Shown: positions 20,701 through 30,136 of the stretch, piece by piece
How the letters are laid out: every line of letters starts with the position of its first letter
Numbering within the stretch: the stretch's first letter is position 1
Source: Spizellomyces punctatus DAOM BR117
Lineage: Eukaryota; Chytridiomycota; Chytridiomycetes; Spizellomycetales; Spizellomycetaceae
NCBI RefSeq assembly: GCF_000182565.1
Contig: NW_015971544.1
Span: forward strand, 789,783-853,782
Direction of reading: 5' to 3'
Length of the DNA stretch: 64,000 nucleotides
Notes under the pieces: model-generated
Database searches by the model: none
Told to the model about the DNA's origin: nothing
Seen by the model: the letters and a program-made list of their open reading frames with translations, nothing else
Position numbers and translations under genes: made by a program

Positions 20701-23700
20701 AAGAGCTCGGTGATCAGTAATGACCGTGAAAGGCAGGCCTTCGAGGTATGGGCGGAGTTTTCCGAGGCCCCAAATGAGGCATCCGGCCTCGAGTTCGACG
20801 GGGGGGGCCTTCTTTTCCGAGGTGGTGGTGCCTCGGGAATGGTAGCACAGCGGGTGTTTAGAAGCATCCGGCTGTAACTGTTCGAGCGTGACATTAAATG
20901 CTGTGTAGGAAGCGTCACTGTGAAGGGTGTAGGGGAACCCTTTTCTGGGTGCCGCGAGCACTGGAGCTGTTGTCAGAGCCTGCTTGGCGGCTGCGAAGGC
21001 AGAGTTTCGGGAATCGGTCCATGAAACTTCACGCTTCGCAATAAATCTGCGCAGACCTTGGTCGGGGCGCTTGCGAGCAAGGCGTCCGACACAAAAGGGG
21101 TCAATGGGTAAGTCCGCCAGCGATGATTGGCGTAGATTGACCACCGGTAGGTCTGAGGAGCTAGATTTCGGATGTTGCGAAACCTCAAATCGGGCTCCGG
21201 TGGCTGTGATTGTAGGGGCCACCGCCGTGTCGAGCATGGATGGTGAATTGAGCTTTTCAGCGCCTTTCTTCGGGTCAGCGCGACCCTTTTTAAGGTCTCG
21301 GTATTTGCGAACGCCCTCTTGGATAGCGTCTTGCAGGGGTCGGACGAGTTCCGCGTAGCGAGAAATGAATTGGGCGTAGAACCCTAGGAGACCCACAAAT
21401 GACCATAGGTCACCTATGAATTTGGGTTGTGGCCAATCGACTATGGTTGCGACCTTGTCTGGATCGGTAGCGAGACCCTGAGAGGAGGCAACGAAACCGA
21501 GGGCCGTGAGCTGGTGAAAGAGCCATTGACACTTGTCAAGTCTTAGGGTGAGTTTGGCTCTGGAAAAGCAGTCGAGCCAGTCCGCGATGGCGTCTAGGGC
21601 TTCCGCGGCTGTCTCCGCTCGTGTGTGGATATCGTCGACGAAGTTGTTGATATTTCGCCATTTGGAGGGACCCAAGGTGTCGTCCATCACCCGACAGAAG
21701 TGCGAGGGGGCAGTCTTGGGTCCGAAGGGCATAAAGAGTGGTTCATAGATGCCGTCATGGAGTCTGAGCGCGAGCCATTTGCGTACCGACGCATCGGTGA
21801 TGGCGATTTGGTAGAATCCTTTGTTTGCGTCACCTCCCGATATGTATCGGAATGGGACTGCGATGATCCAGTTCAGGATGTCGAGCATGATGGGAAAGGG
21901 ATATGGATCCCAGGCCATGCAGTCGTTGGCTCGGCGATAGTCGAAGGCTACGCGCGGGGGTTTGTCTGCATAGCGAATGATAACAGGATCGCTGGCGAAG
22001 GTTACTTCGGTGGTTCGTTTCCACCTCTGAAGCCCCATCATGGTGTCTCGCTCCGTCTCGAGGGCTGTGCGCTCCAACGGAGAGTACGACCGTGGCCTCG
22101 AAAGGGGTGGCGGAGCCGAGATAAATCGAGGCGCATAAGGAATCTTGGTGTAGTTCCCTATGAGATGACCCTCATAGCTGAAGGCTTGATGGAAGTGTCG
22201 TAGAATGTTGATTAGGGCCCAGACCACAGGTTTGGGTCGCTTGAGATCGACGTGGAAATGTTCCGCGTCTTTTAATTGGGCTTCGAAGGCCCCTGGAGCC
22301 CTCTCCGTAGAGTCGAGGTTCCATTTGTTCCAAAGTGTCTGCCATTCTTCTTTGGAAATGTTCTCTTCGGGGTCCGCAACCGAATTATGGGTCGCGGTGG
22401 ACAGTTTGAGGCCTAACGGGACTGTTGAGCTAGCAGCGGTGGCCTCAAGAGGGTTTTCGATGAGAAAAGTTTGGGCTGCCACGCACGTCTGTCCCGTGAT
22501 TAACATGGTTAATCTAGACTTCTGAGCTTTGGCTTTGGTCAGCCGTGGCATTGACACATCCTTCATGAATTCACCCTGCTTGGTTTTGTATGGCGTGCCG
22601 CGCATGTGATCGGTGTCCAGCTCATCCGTTATGGAGCAAGGGATAAGGATGTCCGGATTCTTGAGCGTCACCGCGAAACTGGGTAACGGGGGTTCCTGAA
22701 CCAAGGTTTGGAGTTTCAAATGTCCCAGAACATCGTTGGCTAGGATGATGAGAGGTTTCCCATATGCAATGACTCGGAAATAGGCGCGGAAAGTCAGGTA
22801 TTCTCCTCCGCGGCCTCTGAGGGAAGTTTCGAGGCATACTGTCTTGGTAGATGAGATACGTCCACCAATGCCTTTGAAAGCCATCGTTTCCGCATCCTGC
22901 AAATCGGTTTCGGAGAACAGAAGGCCCTGGTACGTGTCGGAAACCAGAGACTCGCAGGCTCCTGTGTCTAGTACCACAGGTGCCCAGAGCTGAGCGATGA
23001 CGGCTAGCGTCCAGCAAGGCTGCGTTTGGGTCTTGGTCTGGCTTTTGAGTACATCGCCTAAATCTACCGAGTAGAAGGCGTTGATGGAAGGCACCACGAC
23101 CTCGAAATGGGGCACGATGTCATTAATTGTTGCTTCCGTAGCCTTGATCGCACTCTCAAAGTGCTCTCTAGATTTGTCGTTTTGTGGTTTTGTTGTTTTA
23201 TTCTGGCGAGCAACTTGTTCGATAGCCAGCATGACTATATGCGTCCGTTCGCTCTCTTCGTGTCTTTGGAGATGTGGATGGTCTTTAACGTGCAGAAATT
23301 TGGGGTTTCCGCGACGATAATAATAGTCTGAGCGAACGATATTGCCTGTCAGGAGAAATGCCACCAGTTGCAGGTTGGCGTAAGAATCAAAGATAACAGG
23401 ATCTTCGGAGCTCCACATCAAGAATTTCTCACGCTCGTCGAGCCTTATCCAGGCAAGGAGGATCAAACGAGGGGTACCATCTTCTCGGACTTTTCGCAGG
23501 ATTCGATCCTTGTCAGCTTTGGCTGCGGCAGCGATGTAGAGGTGGTGGGAACTCCACGCAACTGCGTAGGGGTCGTTCCCGAGGTGCCCGGCGCCTCGCT
23601 TCGGTTCTTTGGCGAAGAAGCTGAGCGCGCGGGGGTTGTTGCCCATCATCAGAGCCACTTGCGGGGTGCCCCAGATGATGGCTATGTTGTCCCAGACTTG

Positions 23701-25317
23701 GTCCCAGCCCTGCGTGGGCGTGCGGGGGTCCTCTTCCTTGGTCACCGTGACCTTGGAAAGAGGTGCGGTCATCAAAATTGTTGATTCCGAGTGCTCGGGT
23801 GAATGAAAGAATCCGATGGTGTGGAATCCTTGATTAGCGGTGGCTGTCCTTTCCAGTTCCGAAGCCGAAAAAAGAGTCTCGGTGGTAGCGGACGTCGAGT
23901 CCAGCTCCACTATGTACGACTTCTTGGACTCCTGTTTGGGTTTCCAACCTGCGGGCATGGGTGCTCCGTATGGTCCCTTCTTTCCATCTTCAGGATCTTT
24001 TCGGTTCAGGTTCTGCCAGCAGAAAACATTCCAATGCTTTTTCTGACAGAATTTGCAGGGTGCCGGTGGTTCCGTGTTGGGGTCCGGAACCATCTTCTGA
24101 GGGCCGTCGTGACCCTTTTCGGGGTTTCCGGTTTTATGTTGAGCCGTCTGCTTAGGGCCTTTGTCGATTCCGGTCTTTTGTGACTTCTTCTGAGCTTCAG
24201 CAGCACCGCTGTAGCAAGGGTCTCGTTTTCTGGTGTCATCAGAGCCGAAATAAAGGCGCAGGAAGTCTTTTAATTTGGTCAGGTTCATGACGTTACAGGA
24301 TTTGACCATGATTTGGATGTCGCTGGGCAATTGTTCGACTATTAGGTCGAAATGCTGGTCAGCGGGACATTCTATGTTTGCCCGGTCGCCGTATGCGAGG
24401 CGCCGGAGATGAGTTTTGTGGTCAATGAATGCGAGAAAGCTGCGAAATTCTTTGGGGTTCGCGTGGCAGCGCACATATTCGGTTTTGCGCTTGGACTCGG
24501 TTAGGGGATCTCGGAACTCTCGAAGCAGTTCTTCTTTCCACCTTTTCCAGGTCCACGAGCGAGTTTCCTGGGCTTCCAGAGTGTAAAACCAAGCGTCGGC
24601 AGGGGTTTTCTCGGCTATCATGGCTGGTAGGAGCTGTACCATCCTGGCATCCAATGTTGCGCTAACGTTTTGAAGAAGTTGGACTTTGTTGAGCCATTCT
24701 TCAACGTCTTGGTTTCTTTTGCCCGTAAACTCGGGTACGTCCTTTGCTTTCAAGGAATCGACCTTGGTGTCGCTGGCCCACGGGGCTGCTGGCACTTGGA
24801 TTGGAGGCACCGGACCTGAAAAACTTGGTTCGGTACGCTCCCTTGGTGTGTCCGACGTTTCCCACGGGGTTGCGGACCGTTCTCTTGTAGCTCGTGCTAT
24901 GAGAGGTTGTTCAGGCAGCGGGCGATGCACTAGGGCTTCTAAGGCTCGTGCGAGGCGCTCATCCACCGCTGTCTGACGTTCGGAAAGCCTATGAAGCTGT
25001 TCCGTAAGGTTTTGAGTTGCCAACTGCGTTGCAGCAGTCGAGCGGGCAATGTCTTCTTTTAACGCTGCCACTTCAGAGGCCATCGTGGCCAAGTTAGGGG
25101 CTTCCGGTTCGACGGAAGTGGTCCCTGAACGCCTTGGGCGTGTTGCGGGAGGGACTTCGACGTCCTCCGCAGGACCCTGACTACGAGTCTGGATCACAGG
25201 TGAGCGGCCTCGCGTTGGAGAGCGTTCGACCGGCATCATTCTCGGTTTCGTGAAGTCTGTTTCCGAAACGAGAGAAAAGGTTTCCGAGTAGCTACCTGAG
25301 CGGATCTCGGTTTGCAC
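17770..25317 (-). CDS. Gag-Pol polyprotein with chromodomain and long C-terminal extension
   Basis: One open frame of 2515 codons. In order, with approximate residues: Gag-like region; a zinc knuckle CKFCQKKHWNVFC (about 421); aspartic protease with VLDTGACES (about 784); reverse transcriptase with FVDDI (about 1224); RNase H with TLHSDASYT (about 1464); integrase with an HHCC zinc-binding segment (about 1711) and a DDE core, TTDFV, SDRDPKF and GQSERDN; and a chromodomain with RIRWAGYPPHEDTWEP (about 2090). About 380 residues follow the chromodomain. They include a Ser/Pro-rich linker and a region with YPWSEVSDAF and WVEVWIRELFEDP that I do not recognise; most elements of this class end near the chromodomain. 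The zinc knuckle has three residues between Cys2 and His instead of the usual four. No frameshift or stop was seen, so the copy may be competent. Confidence 0.93.
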   Translation of the reverse strand: MQTEIRSGSYSETFSLVSETDFTKPRMMPVERSPTRGRSPVIQTRSQGPAEDVEVPPATRPRRSGTTSVEPEAPNLATMASEVAALKEDIARSTAATQLATQNLTEQLHRLSERQTAVDERLARALEALVHRPLPEQPLIARATRERSATPWETSDTPRERTEPSFSGPVPPIQVPAAPWASDTKVDSLKAKDVPEFTGKRNQDVEEWLNKVQLLQNVSATLDARMVQLLPAMIAEKTPADAWFYTLEAQETRSWTWKRWKEELLREFRDPLTESKRKTEYVRCHANPKEFRSFLAFIDHKTHLRRLAYGDRANIECPADQHFDLIVEQLPSDIQIMVKSCNVMNLTKLKDFLRLYFGSDDTRKRDPCYSGAAEAQKKSQKTGIDKGPKQTAQHKTGNPEKGHDGPQKMVPDPNTEPPAPCKFCQKKHWNVFCWQNLNRKDPEDGKKGPYGAPMPAGWKPKQESKKSYIVELDSTSATTETLFSASELERTATANQGFHTIGFFHSPEHSESTILMTAPLSKVTVTKEEDPRTPTQGWDQVWDNIAIIWGTPQVALMMGNNPRALSFFAKEPKRGAGHLGNDPYAVAWSSHHLYIAAAAKADKDRILRKVREDGTPRLILLAWIRLDEREKFLMWSSEDPVIFDSYANLQLVAFLLTGNIVRSDYYYRRGNPKFLHVKDHPHLQRHEESERTHIVMLAIEQVARQNKTTKPQNDKSREHFESAIKATEATINDIVPHFEVVVPSINAFYSVDLGDVLKSQTKTQTQPCWTLAVIAQLWAPVVLDTGACESLVSDTYQGLLFSETDLQDAETMAFKGIGGRISSTKTVCLETSLRGRGGEYLTFRAYFRVIAYGKPLIILANDVLGHLKLQTLVQEPPLPSFAVTLKNPDILIPCSITDELDTDHMRGTPYKTKQGEFMKDVSMPRLTKAKAQKSRLTMLITGQTCVAAQTFLIENPLEATAASSTVPLGLKLSTATHNSVADPEENISKEEWQTLWNKWNLDSTERAPGAFEAQLKDAEHFHVDLKRPKPVVWALINILRHFHQAFSYEGHLIGNYTKIPYAPRFISAPPPLSRPRSYSPLERTALETERDTMMGLQRWKRTTEVTFASDPVIIRYADKPPRVAFDYRRANDCMAWDPYPFPIMLDILNWIIAVPFRYISGGDANKGFYQIAITDASVRKWLALRLHDGIYEPLFMPFGPKTAPSHFCRVMDDTLGPSKWRNINNFVDDIHTRAETAAEALDAIADWLDCFSRAKLTLRLDKCQWLFHQLTALGFVASSQGLATDPDKVATIVDWPQPKFIGDLWSFVGLLGFYAQFISRYAELVRPLQDAIQEGVRKYRDLKKGRADPKKGAEKLNSPSMLDTAVAPTITATGARFEVSQHPKSSSSDLPVVNLRQSSLADLPIDPFCVGRLARKRPDQGLRRFIAKREVSWTDSRNSAFAAAKQALTTAPVLAAPRKGFPYTLHSDASYTAFNVTLEQLQPDASKHPLCYHSRGTTTSEKKAPPVELEAGCLIWGLGKLRPYLEGLPFTVITDHRALLWLAKYKGENRKLLRWALDLSYWSEWMTIVHKPGRFHIVADTLSRLLGAETLLCSTATQIWVSKRGRRRLRTTPAALAPSSTLADAVFRLALQPALIAAIRAGLTSQLHPIAQQARTLLWETSPDTYTTADARFLQDWQRADNLLWHRFSVSEDLWRLYVPPACTPEVRKLFHEGGGHFGFERTYARAAAQVWWPKMAQDFRKHCAGCETCQRSKRVLQLIPGLLKPIPPAPGRWTVITTDFVTKLPLTSRGYDAFWLIACKCSKRIHVWPFKSTATATQVAELFIEHYVPLHGIPETIISDRDPKFTSRFWQEVCKNLKINQELTTAYHPQGDGQSERDNATVLQVLTTMVNTRLDDWDTFLPVAEFIINDTVHEATKMTWFKMDLGYEPHNPLADIVERPSETRNADAEELCKHLGDLNILIQDLMIEAQDSQKRYYDLLRRHLEFRRGDKVLLSTKNLAGYESKIAPKWLGPVTVTDCNPLRDNYELKLPDKMRRLHPWFHISKLRPYQKPVDAKTEERIAEAQMEDSDASKGEFEVEAIVDHQTRRGKRQFRIRWAGYPPHEDTWEPEEALTEASEALEEYWRSRAPTSALVEDSLVVSFAGDALAYASDHQCFTIYPDNSSRDNHALSPERKPVSRGLPHQSRTPHQASRSRLRASELSKSAGNDLKRTPLHAPPLFSSSTTYDLSPLQTYSASQTLSINTETKAFVSNTMTTDIRGQQGVSILSTLEEGYPWSEVSDAFAAENSIEQLGAAMATWVEVWIRELFEDPNKPLEHYRGEDWVVDGASKPYATSQPLTMHIAEPYSRASDGGQAAVGIVADAKKIGKRLRDVPCAAWLDAGVPQHAAGNPKTAHFTLWPDREAHDFADIAIEAARAVLLKLANAAETTEEQLRPKHREHAYYHFRAVNLKRAAETFTALYVTRANGSRTPGTPAPEATDQIWFCTNVMGRATIIWMINEDSLEADDDYPVASW

Positions 25318-25375
25318 AAGAGTTTCGGTACAACTGAATAAGGTTTTCAGCTGAATTTGAGAGGGGAAGGCAGTT

Positions 25376-25393
25376 CGTCGCGCTTCTCCACCA
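25376..25393 (-). other. Putative primer-binding site
   Basis: Directly after the 5' LTR the sense strand reads TGGTGGAGAAGCGCGACG, starting with the TGG that pairs with a tRNA 3' CCA. I could not assign the tRNA; neither the tRNA-Met nor the tRNA-Cys genes of this window match. Confidence 0.5.
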
Positions 25394-25965
25394 TGTAACG
25401 GATTTTTTGTTGGTAGACTACGGTAAAGACAACTTGGGTCTCCTAGCAGGTTGTGTGGGTGTCCGTACTAGGAATCGTAGTCTCCAAATCCTTTCTTTGG
25501 GCGTCGGTAGCGACTTGAGGGCGAGAGGCAAGGAGAGTCGGTTAGTTGTGAACCGAGCAGGATTTAGAGGCTTCAGTGCGGGTGATCAGGCCATTGAAGT
25601 GCTCTGTTAGGTTCCTGTTAACCTAGGATTGGGGTTGAGAAGCTAGTTGTGGGGATTTTTTGTCGCTACGGCTTCTGGCCGCTGACTTATTTTATTGAAT
25701 TCCTCTTTTTATACAAGAATATGCTACGGTAACGTCTACACTAGTTTCCGTAGCCTTCATTAGGGTGGCGGCGTCTGATCTTCCCATCTCGGACCATCGC
25801 CATGATCGATCATGGCTGCGTAACGTATCCTTCATGCTGCGCTGGTGTAGCCCAGAACCGAGCTTGATCTTAGGGGTTTCGAAGCTTAGGTTACAATTGT
25901 GGAAACCTCAATCGTGGTCACCTGATGCCTTTGAGCGAACCGGTTTATCAGAGTCGTTCGCTACA
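25394..25965 (-). repeat. 5' LTR of the Ty3/Gypsy element
   Basis: 572 bp. It is identical in length to the other LTR and differs from it at nine sites, all transitions. It should carry the promoter of the element. Confidence 0.95.
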
Positions 25966-26356
25966 ATTCACCTTTGTTGAGAAGATAGAGGATGGCTTCA
26001 ATTGTCTCTTGATTTACTGTGGGAAAAACTGGCACTGATGATGAAAGGAGATAGAATTTCAGCGCGTGGGAAGCGTGGTCGGCGAGTTGATGGATGATGG
26101 CGATGTAATCTAGAAGCCGTTGGCGATAGTTTGGCAGGAAAGCTTTTGCAAAGGAAGTCTTGTTGCAGGTATGTAAGGTGGGTTTGTCGAGTTTTTCAAG
26201 CTTTTGCTTCTTTTTTGGTGGCATTGATGATATCTGTGGGAAAAGATGAAAGCCTGGGAAAATGGGCGACGACAACTTATATAGGATTTTTTGGATCAAA
26301 CCATAGTTCATGAGTCTAAATCGAGTAAAATTATGATTAAATTGGTTGGAATCTAT

Positions 26357-26390
26357 GTACTAGTGCCAATACCAATCGGCTCCGCACTAT
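26357..26390 (-). repeat. Terminal inverted repeat of the Fanzor element, right copy
   Basis: Reverse complement of the left terminal repeat with two substitutions. It lies about 130 bp upstream of the Fanzor start codon. Confidence 0.85.
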
Positions 26391-27072
26391 GTAATTGCTT
26401 TCAACATTCTAAACAAAATTTGCAACCATCTCTTGATATTCAACTGTAGTGGTAAAAGACAACAACACATGGCGGAAGGGTTCAGAGGACCCAAAAGCAA
26501 TCCATACTTTTGGTACAGATTAAACATGGAACGCTGATAACAAAGGACAAGCAATTCTCCTTAGGCTTTTACTCAACCCAACGGGATGGTGAAAGAACAG
26601 GATGCATGGCTTATATTCGAGCTGGCTGGACAGTAAACAAACTGAATATCTTGCATGCAGCACATTGGTACTGTCCGTGACAGTATATGTGAATCCTGAT
26701 ACTGAATAAATTCTGACCATCATTTGTTTAGGCCAGCAGTTCATCAAAAGAAAACGCTGTCCCTCGCCAAGTCTTCGTTTGCGCAGCCCTTGAAACTCTG
26801 CACAGACGATCGCGCGGAGGGGGCTTTTGCAATGTTTCATCTTGTGAGTTGTGTCCATAGCATCGCGGCTGGGAGCGGCCATTTCTGGTGGACACTCTCG
26901 CTTTACAAGGACCATTGTTCAACATCACCGTTAACGGTCGTTTTTCCTGCTGTCACCGTGTGAGGAAGCAGTGCATTTCAAGCCAGAGGGTAGTATTTTG
27001 CCTCGGCGAGAAGTAGACATTGTGAGCTCGTCTAGTTTCCATTGTTGAGTTAGCTGGACTCGTTGGAGCGAC
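26391..27072. other. Intergenic between the Fanzor element and the CSC1-like gene
   Basis: 682 bp without a convincing gene. It includes the promoter of the downstream channel gene. A small inverted repeat TACTGTC-CGT-GACAGTA lies near 26670-26686. Confidence 0.5.
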
Positions 27073-30000
27073 ATGTCGTCAGACAATAGTCCGACAGATC
27101 TTGCAGGAGTCGTAACTGCTGCCGGTTTGCAGACGGCGATCTCAATCGGTAGGAACAGGACGGTACATTTGAGGCTCCGTCGCCCGGTAATGCTTATAGC
27201 TTCTTTGTTTATGTTCAAGGGCTTTTTATCGGCTTTTCTTTATTACGGCCGCGAAATAAAATTGTATACGAACCTCGATCAAAGTTTGCTCCGGAGCAGT
27301 ATGTGATTGTCGCAAAGGATCTTAGTATAAAAGTGATCTTAACTGCCTTATTGACCAACAGGAAACGACCACAGCCGCTCAGCGGTATTCCGACAGCATG
27401 GCTGCGCCCGACGCTCTTTACCAATGAAAACCAACTTGTCGACAAGATCGGCCTAGATGCCGTCATGTTCCTCCGCTTCATTCGTCTTTGCTTTCAATTC
27501 TTCCTAGGTCTCACATGCATTGGAATCCCACTTTGTATCTTCCACTTTTATGCGCCGAGATTCACCGGAGGATCGAACCGCGACAGCGTAAACAGTCCTG
27601 ATAAACAAACCGATCAAAAGTCGCCCCAACTGGCCGCGTTAACTATCAACAATGTATATCATGAGTCTTCGTGGTTTTGGATGCATGCTGTATTGGTCTG
27701 GGTGTTTAGCATGTATGCATACTGTAAGTTTCCGATTATGGTGATAATCTGCAATATTACGAGTGCTGCGACTCAGCCGTTTACCATATTGCAGATCTAA
27801 TGTACAGACTCTGGATGGATTGGATACGATTTCGTAGAGAGTTCTTTTTCAGCTCAGAATTTCAAAGTGCATTTCATAATCGCACGCTAATTCTGACAAA
27901 CCTCCCGGACTCGATGCGCTCACCTCAAGACGTAACCGAGTTCATGACATCATTGAACTTGAAGGACTCGATTCGCCAGGCCGTAATCGGACGGGAAGTT
28001 GGAGATTTACCAAAGCTCATTGAAGAGCACCAAAAAGTCACTGCAAAATTGGAGGATGTATTGGCAATCTGTAAGTTCTTGGATGACGATTTAATGTCTT
28101 GTCTAGATACTGATAAATTTCATGGTTCAGACTTGAAAGACCCGTACCGAGTTCCGACCAAGCGTCCTACCCATAAAATCAACAAGAAATTGCTGATATT
28201 TGGAGGACAGAAGGTTGACAGTATTGAATACTGTAGCGGGAGACTACATGCGCTGGAGCGCGAAATCTACGAACTGCGCTCGAAAGGCGATCATCACTTC
28301 AAGCCAAACGCCAATGCATTTGTTTCTTTTCGCAGTGTCCAGGCTGCTCACTCTGCTGCGATTAAATTGAATGGTGTAGCTGCTGTGGCTCTTCGAAGCC
28401 GATCACTTTCACCGCCATCTGTGAAGCTCAGTCCAGATTTCGACGATATTATTTGGCAGAATGTTGGGATTAGCGCTGCCATTCGGCATACTCGCAGACT
28501 GATGGCACTTGGAATTGTCATTGCGGTTACGTTATCTTGGTCTTTTTTGATCATCTTCATCACCGGGCTGGTGAGTTTGGGCACCATTGAAAAGTACGTC
28601 CCAAAGCTAGCGGAATGGATTGAAGAGCGGAAAGCTGCAACAGTCATCCTGACATCCATCATTGCGCCGGTTTTGTTCTCGGTATTGCAAATCCTTCCAC
28701 CGATCGGATTCCGGTTCTTGGCGCGCTTCCAAGGCGTGTTGTCCAGCAGTGGCGTAGAGAAGAGCGTAATGCACAAAGTCTTTGCATTCCAAGTCTATCA
28801 GTACGCCGCTATCCTTCTAATCAATCTGAGTGCAACAACGATCGGCTCGATTCTGAACTTTTCGAACGGGGATGTCGGAGCGTCGACACGATCTATTTTC
28901 AACAGTATCGCCGTCGCATTCATTGACGTGAGTTATGTGCGAAATCGTGAAATATTCAGGTCACATATGTAACCTTAATTTTCGCTCTCTTGCCAGAAAT
29001 CTTCCTTCTTCATTGCGATGATTGTGACTGGAATGACGAGCATCGCGATTGAACTGATTCAAGGCGTTCCCTTGGTATTGGGTTTCATTAAGCGACATCT
29101 GTTCGCGAACACGCCCCGTAAAGAGTTTGACTACAACCAAGCCCCCGCATTACCGTATGGGCCGATCTACGCGCTCATTCTCATCAAATTCCTCTTGGGC
29201 GTGTGCTACTCTGTTGCCGCCCCATTGATACTGCCATTCACGTCTGCATTCTTCTTTGCGGCGTATCTGGTGTACAAGTATCAGCTTATCTACGTCTACG
29301 AGACGCCTTTGGAAACGGGGGGAACGTGGTGGCCAAAAGTGTTCACACTATTATGCATATGTATCGGCTCGTTCCAGCTCATGACCCTCGGAGCAATATT
29401 GTTAATTGCTACTGGGGTGAGCGCTGAAGGGAATGGGAAACGACAAGCCATCATGCTTGTGGTCCTCATGTGCCTGAATGTGGTATATTGGTGGGCGTGT
29501 CGGAGATGGTTGGCGCCTCAAGGCTTCATGTCCAAATCGGATTTGGAACTCGTGGAATCAGCAGGCAAATGGAATGACAACGAAGAGTTGGAAGATCGTG
29601 TATACAACCCTGCGTTGGTGAAACCGTTGTGGAGAGTATGGGTATGGAAGCAGGCTCGAGAGGTGCAGGACAAATATTATACGCCAGAGTATCAGGATAT
29701 TGAAGATTTCATTCGGAAAACACGTCCAGTATCAGTTGGTGGACGTGGAGAGGTTGGAAGCACGGACGATTTCACAGAAGTAGCAGGCACAATCCGTCGT
29801 AACGCAAAACGGGTACTATCGTTTTATCACCGCCATCCGCTACATAGCACGAGCCCCAATGCTGAGGCACCGCCAGAATTGGAGCACGTTGCACAGGAGG
29901 CAGGAGAAAGTCTCCCTATTGTTGTCGCTGTCCCGGATGACGAGCAAGATCCAAACATCACGGCAGGAAGCGGTCTTCCAACGTACTCTTCTTCTGCCAC

Positions 30001-30136
30001 GCTACATTCGCTAGAACGCCCTTATGAACTTCAAGACTATGCATCTCAACGTGAAATTCCAGTGGATGTAAGGTCATTTTCCTCAACGGAAAATCTGAAT
30101 AGCAGTCAGAGGACGGGGAGTTATAAATACCGTTAG
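27073..30136 (+). CDS. CSC1/OSCA/TMEM63-family calcium-permeable mechanosensitive channel
   Basis: The start at 27073 gives MSSDNSPTDLAGVVTAAG. The following exons are about 27184-27302, 27360-27723, 27795-28927 and 28997-30136. A further GTAAGT...CAG intron at 28071-28130 is 60 bp and in frame; removing it gives LAIYLKDPYRVPTKRP, which suits the family better. The order of parts is typical of the family: an N-terminal membrane block with GREIKLYTNL and GIPTAWLRPTL, a cytosolic RNA-recognition-like domain (NRTLILTNLPDSM to FVSFRSVQAA), then the RSN1_7TM core (IRHTRRLMALGIVIAVTLSW through GFMSKSDLELVES). The Ser/Thr-rich C terminus is disordered. The family forms stress- or osmo-gated cation channels in plasma or internal membranes. 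The exact donor after exon 2 is uncertain (GTATGT or GTGATT) because of phase. Confidence 0.88.

Larger units (their letters stand above)
17141..25965 (-). mobile_element. Full-length Ty3/Gypsy chromodomain LTR retrotransposon
   Basis: 8825 bp, with 572-bp LTRs at 25394-25965 (5') and 17141-17712 (3'), each TG...CA-ended, and a 4-bp target duplication ATTC (17137-17140 and 25966-25969). It encodes one uninterrupted Gag-Pol frame. The minus-strand sequence following the 5' LTR begins TGGTGGAGAAGCGCGACG (putative primer-binding site). A purine tract, GAAGGGGGGA, precedes the 3' LTR. The LTRs differ at only nine positions, so the insertion is young. It sits inside the Fanzor gene and is the later insertion. 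Confidence 0.95.
15440..26224 (-). pseudogene. Fanzor RNA-guided nuclease gene, disrupted three times
   Basis: The N-terminal part (26224-25966) starts MPPKKKQKLEKL, which looks like a nuclear localisation signal. The frame resumes at 17136 and runs to the stop at 15440. Lesions: (1) the Ty3/Gypsy element at 17141-25965 with ATTC duplicated on each side; (2) an in-frame TGA at 16666-16664; (3) a 52-bp palindrome at 16110-16161 with ATCGC duplicated. Taking out both insertions brings the frame back over 632 codons plus stop, leaving only the TGA. Catalytic features survive. RuvC-I Asp is in IIDPNKHD (about 16263). RuvC-II Glu is in LLDEYKTSSVCPHC (about 15732), followed by a CxxC...CxxxxC zinc ribbon. 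RuvC-III Asp is in YWNRDTLSTCN (about 15540). Length and motifs fit Fanzor1 of the Spizellomyces type. This copy should not make active protein. Confidence 0.85.
15352..26389 (-). mobile_element. Fanzor (TnpB-like) transposable element, interrupted by an LTR retrotransposon
   Basis: The boundaries are defined by a pair of inverted repeats: 34 bp at 15351-15384 and, as reverse complement, 26390-26357, with two mismatches. Read as a mariner-type insertion, the element is 15354-26387 flanked by TA on both sides (15352-15353 and 26388-26389). The TA could also just be part of the repeats. Removing the 8825-bp LTR retrotransposon with one 4-bp target duplication and the 57 bp of the palindromic insertion leaves about 2.15 kb. 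That is enough for one Fanzor gene, about 130 bp of 5' region and about 90 bp of 3' region. The host sequence around the two ends is otherwise unremarkable. Confidence 0.8.

Noticed and set aside
28071-28130. Treating this stretch as coding only
   Set aside because: It is open in frame, but the ideal splice sites and the better family fit after removal favour an intron.
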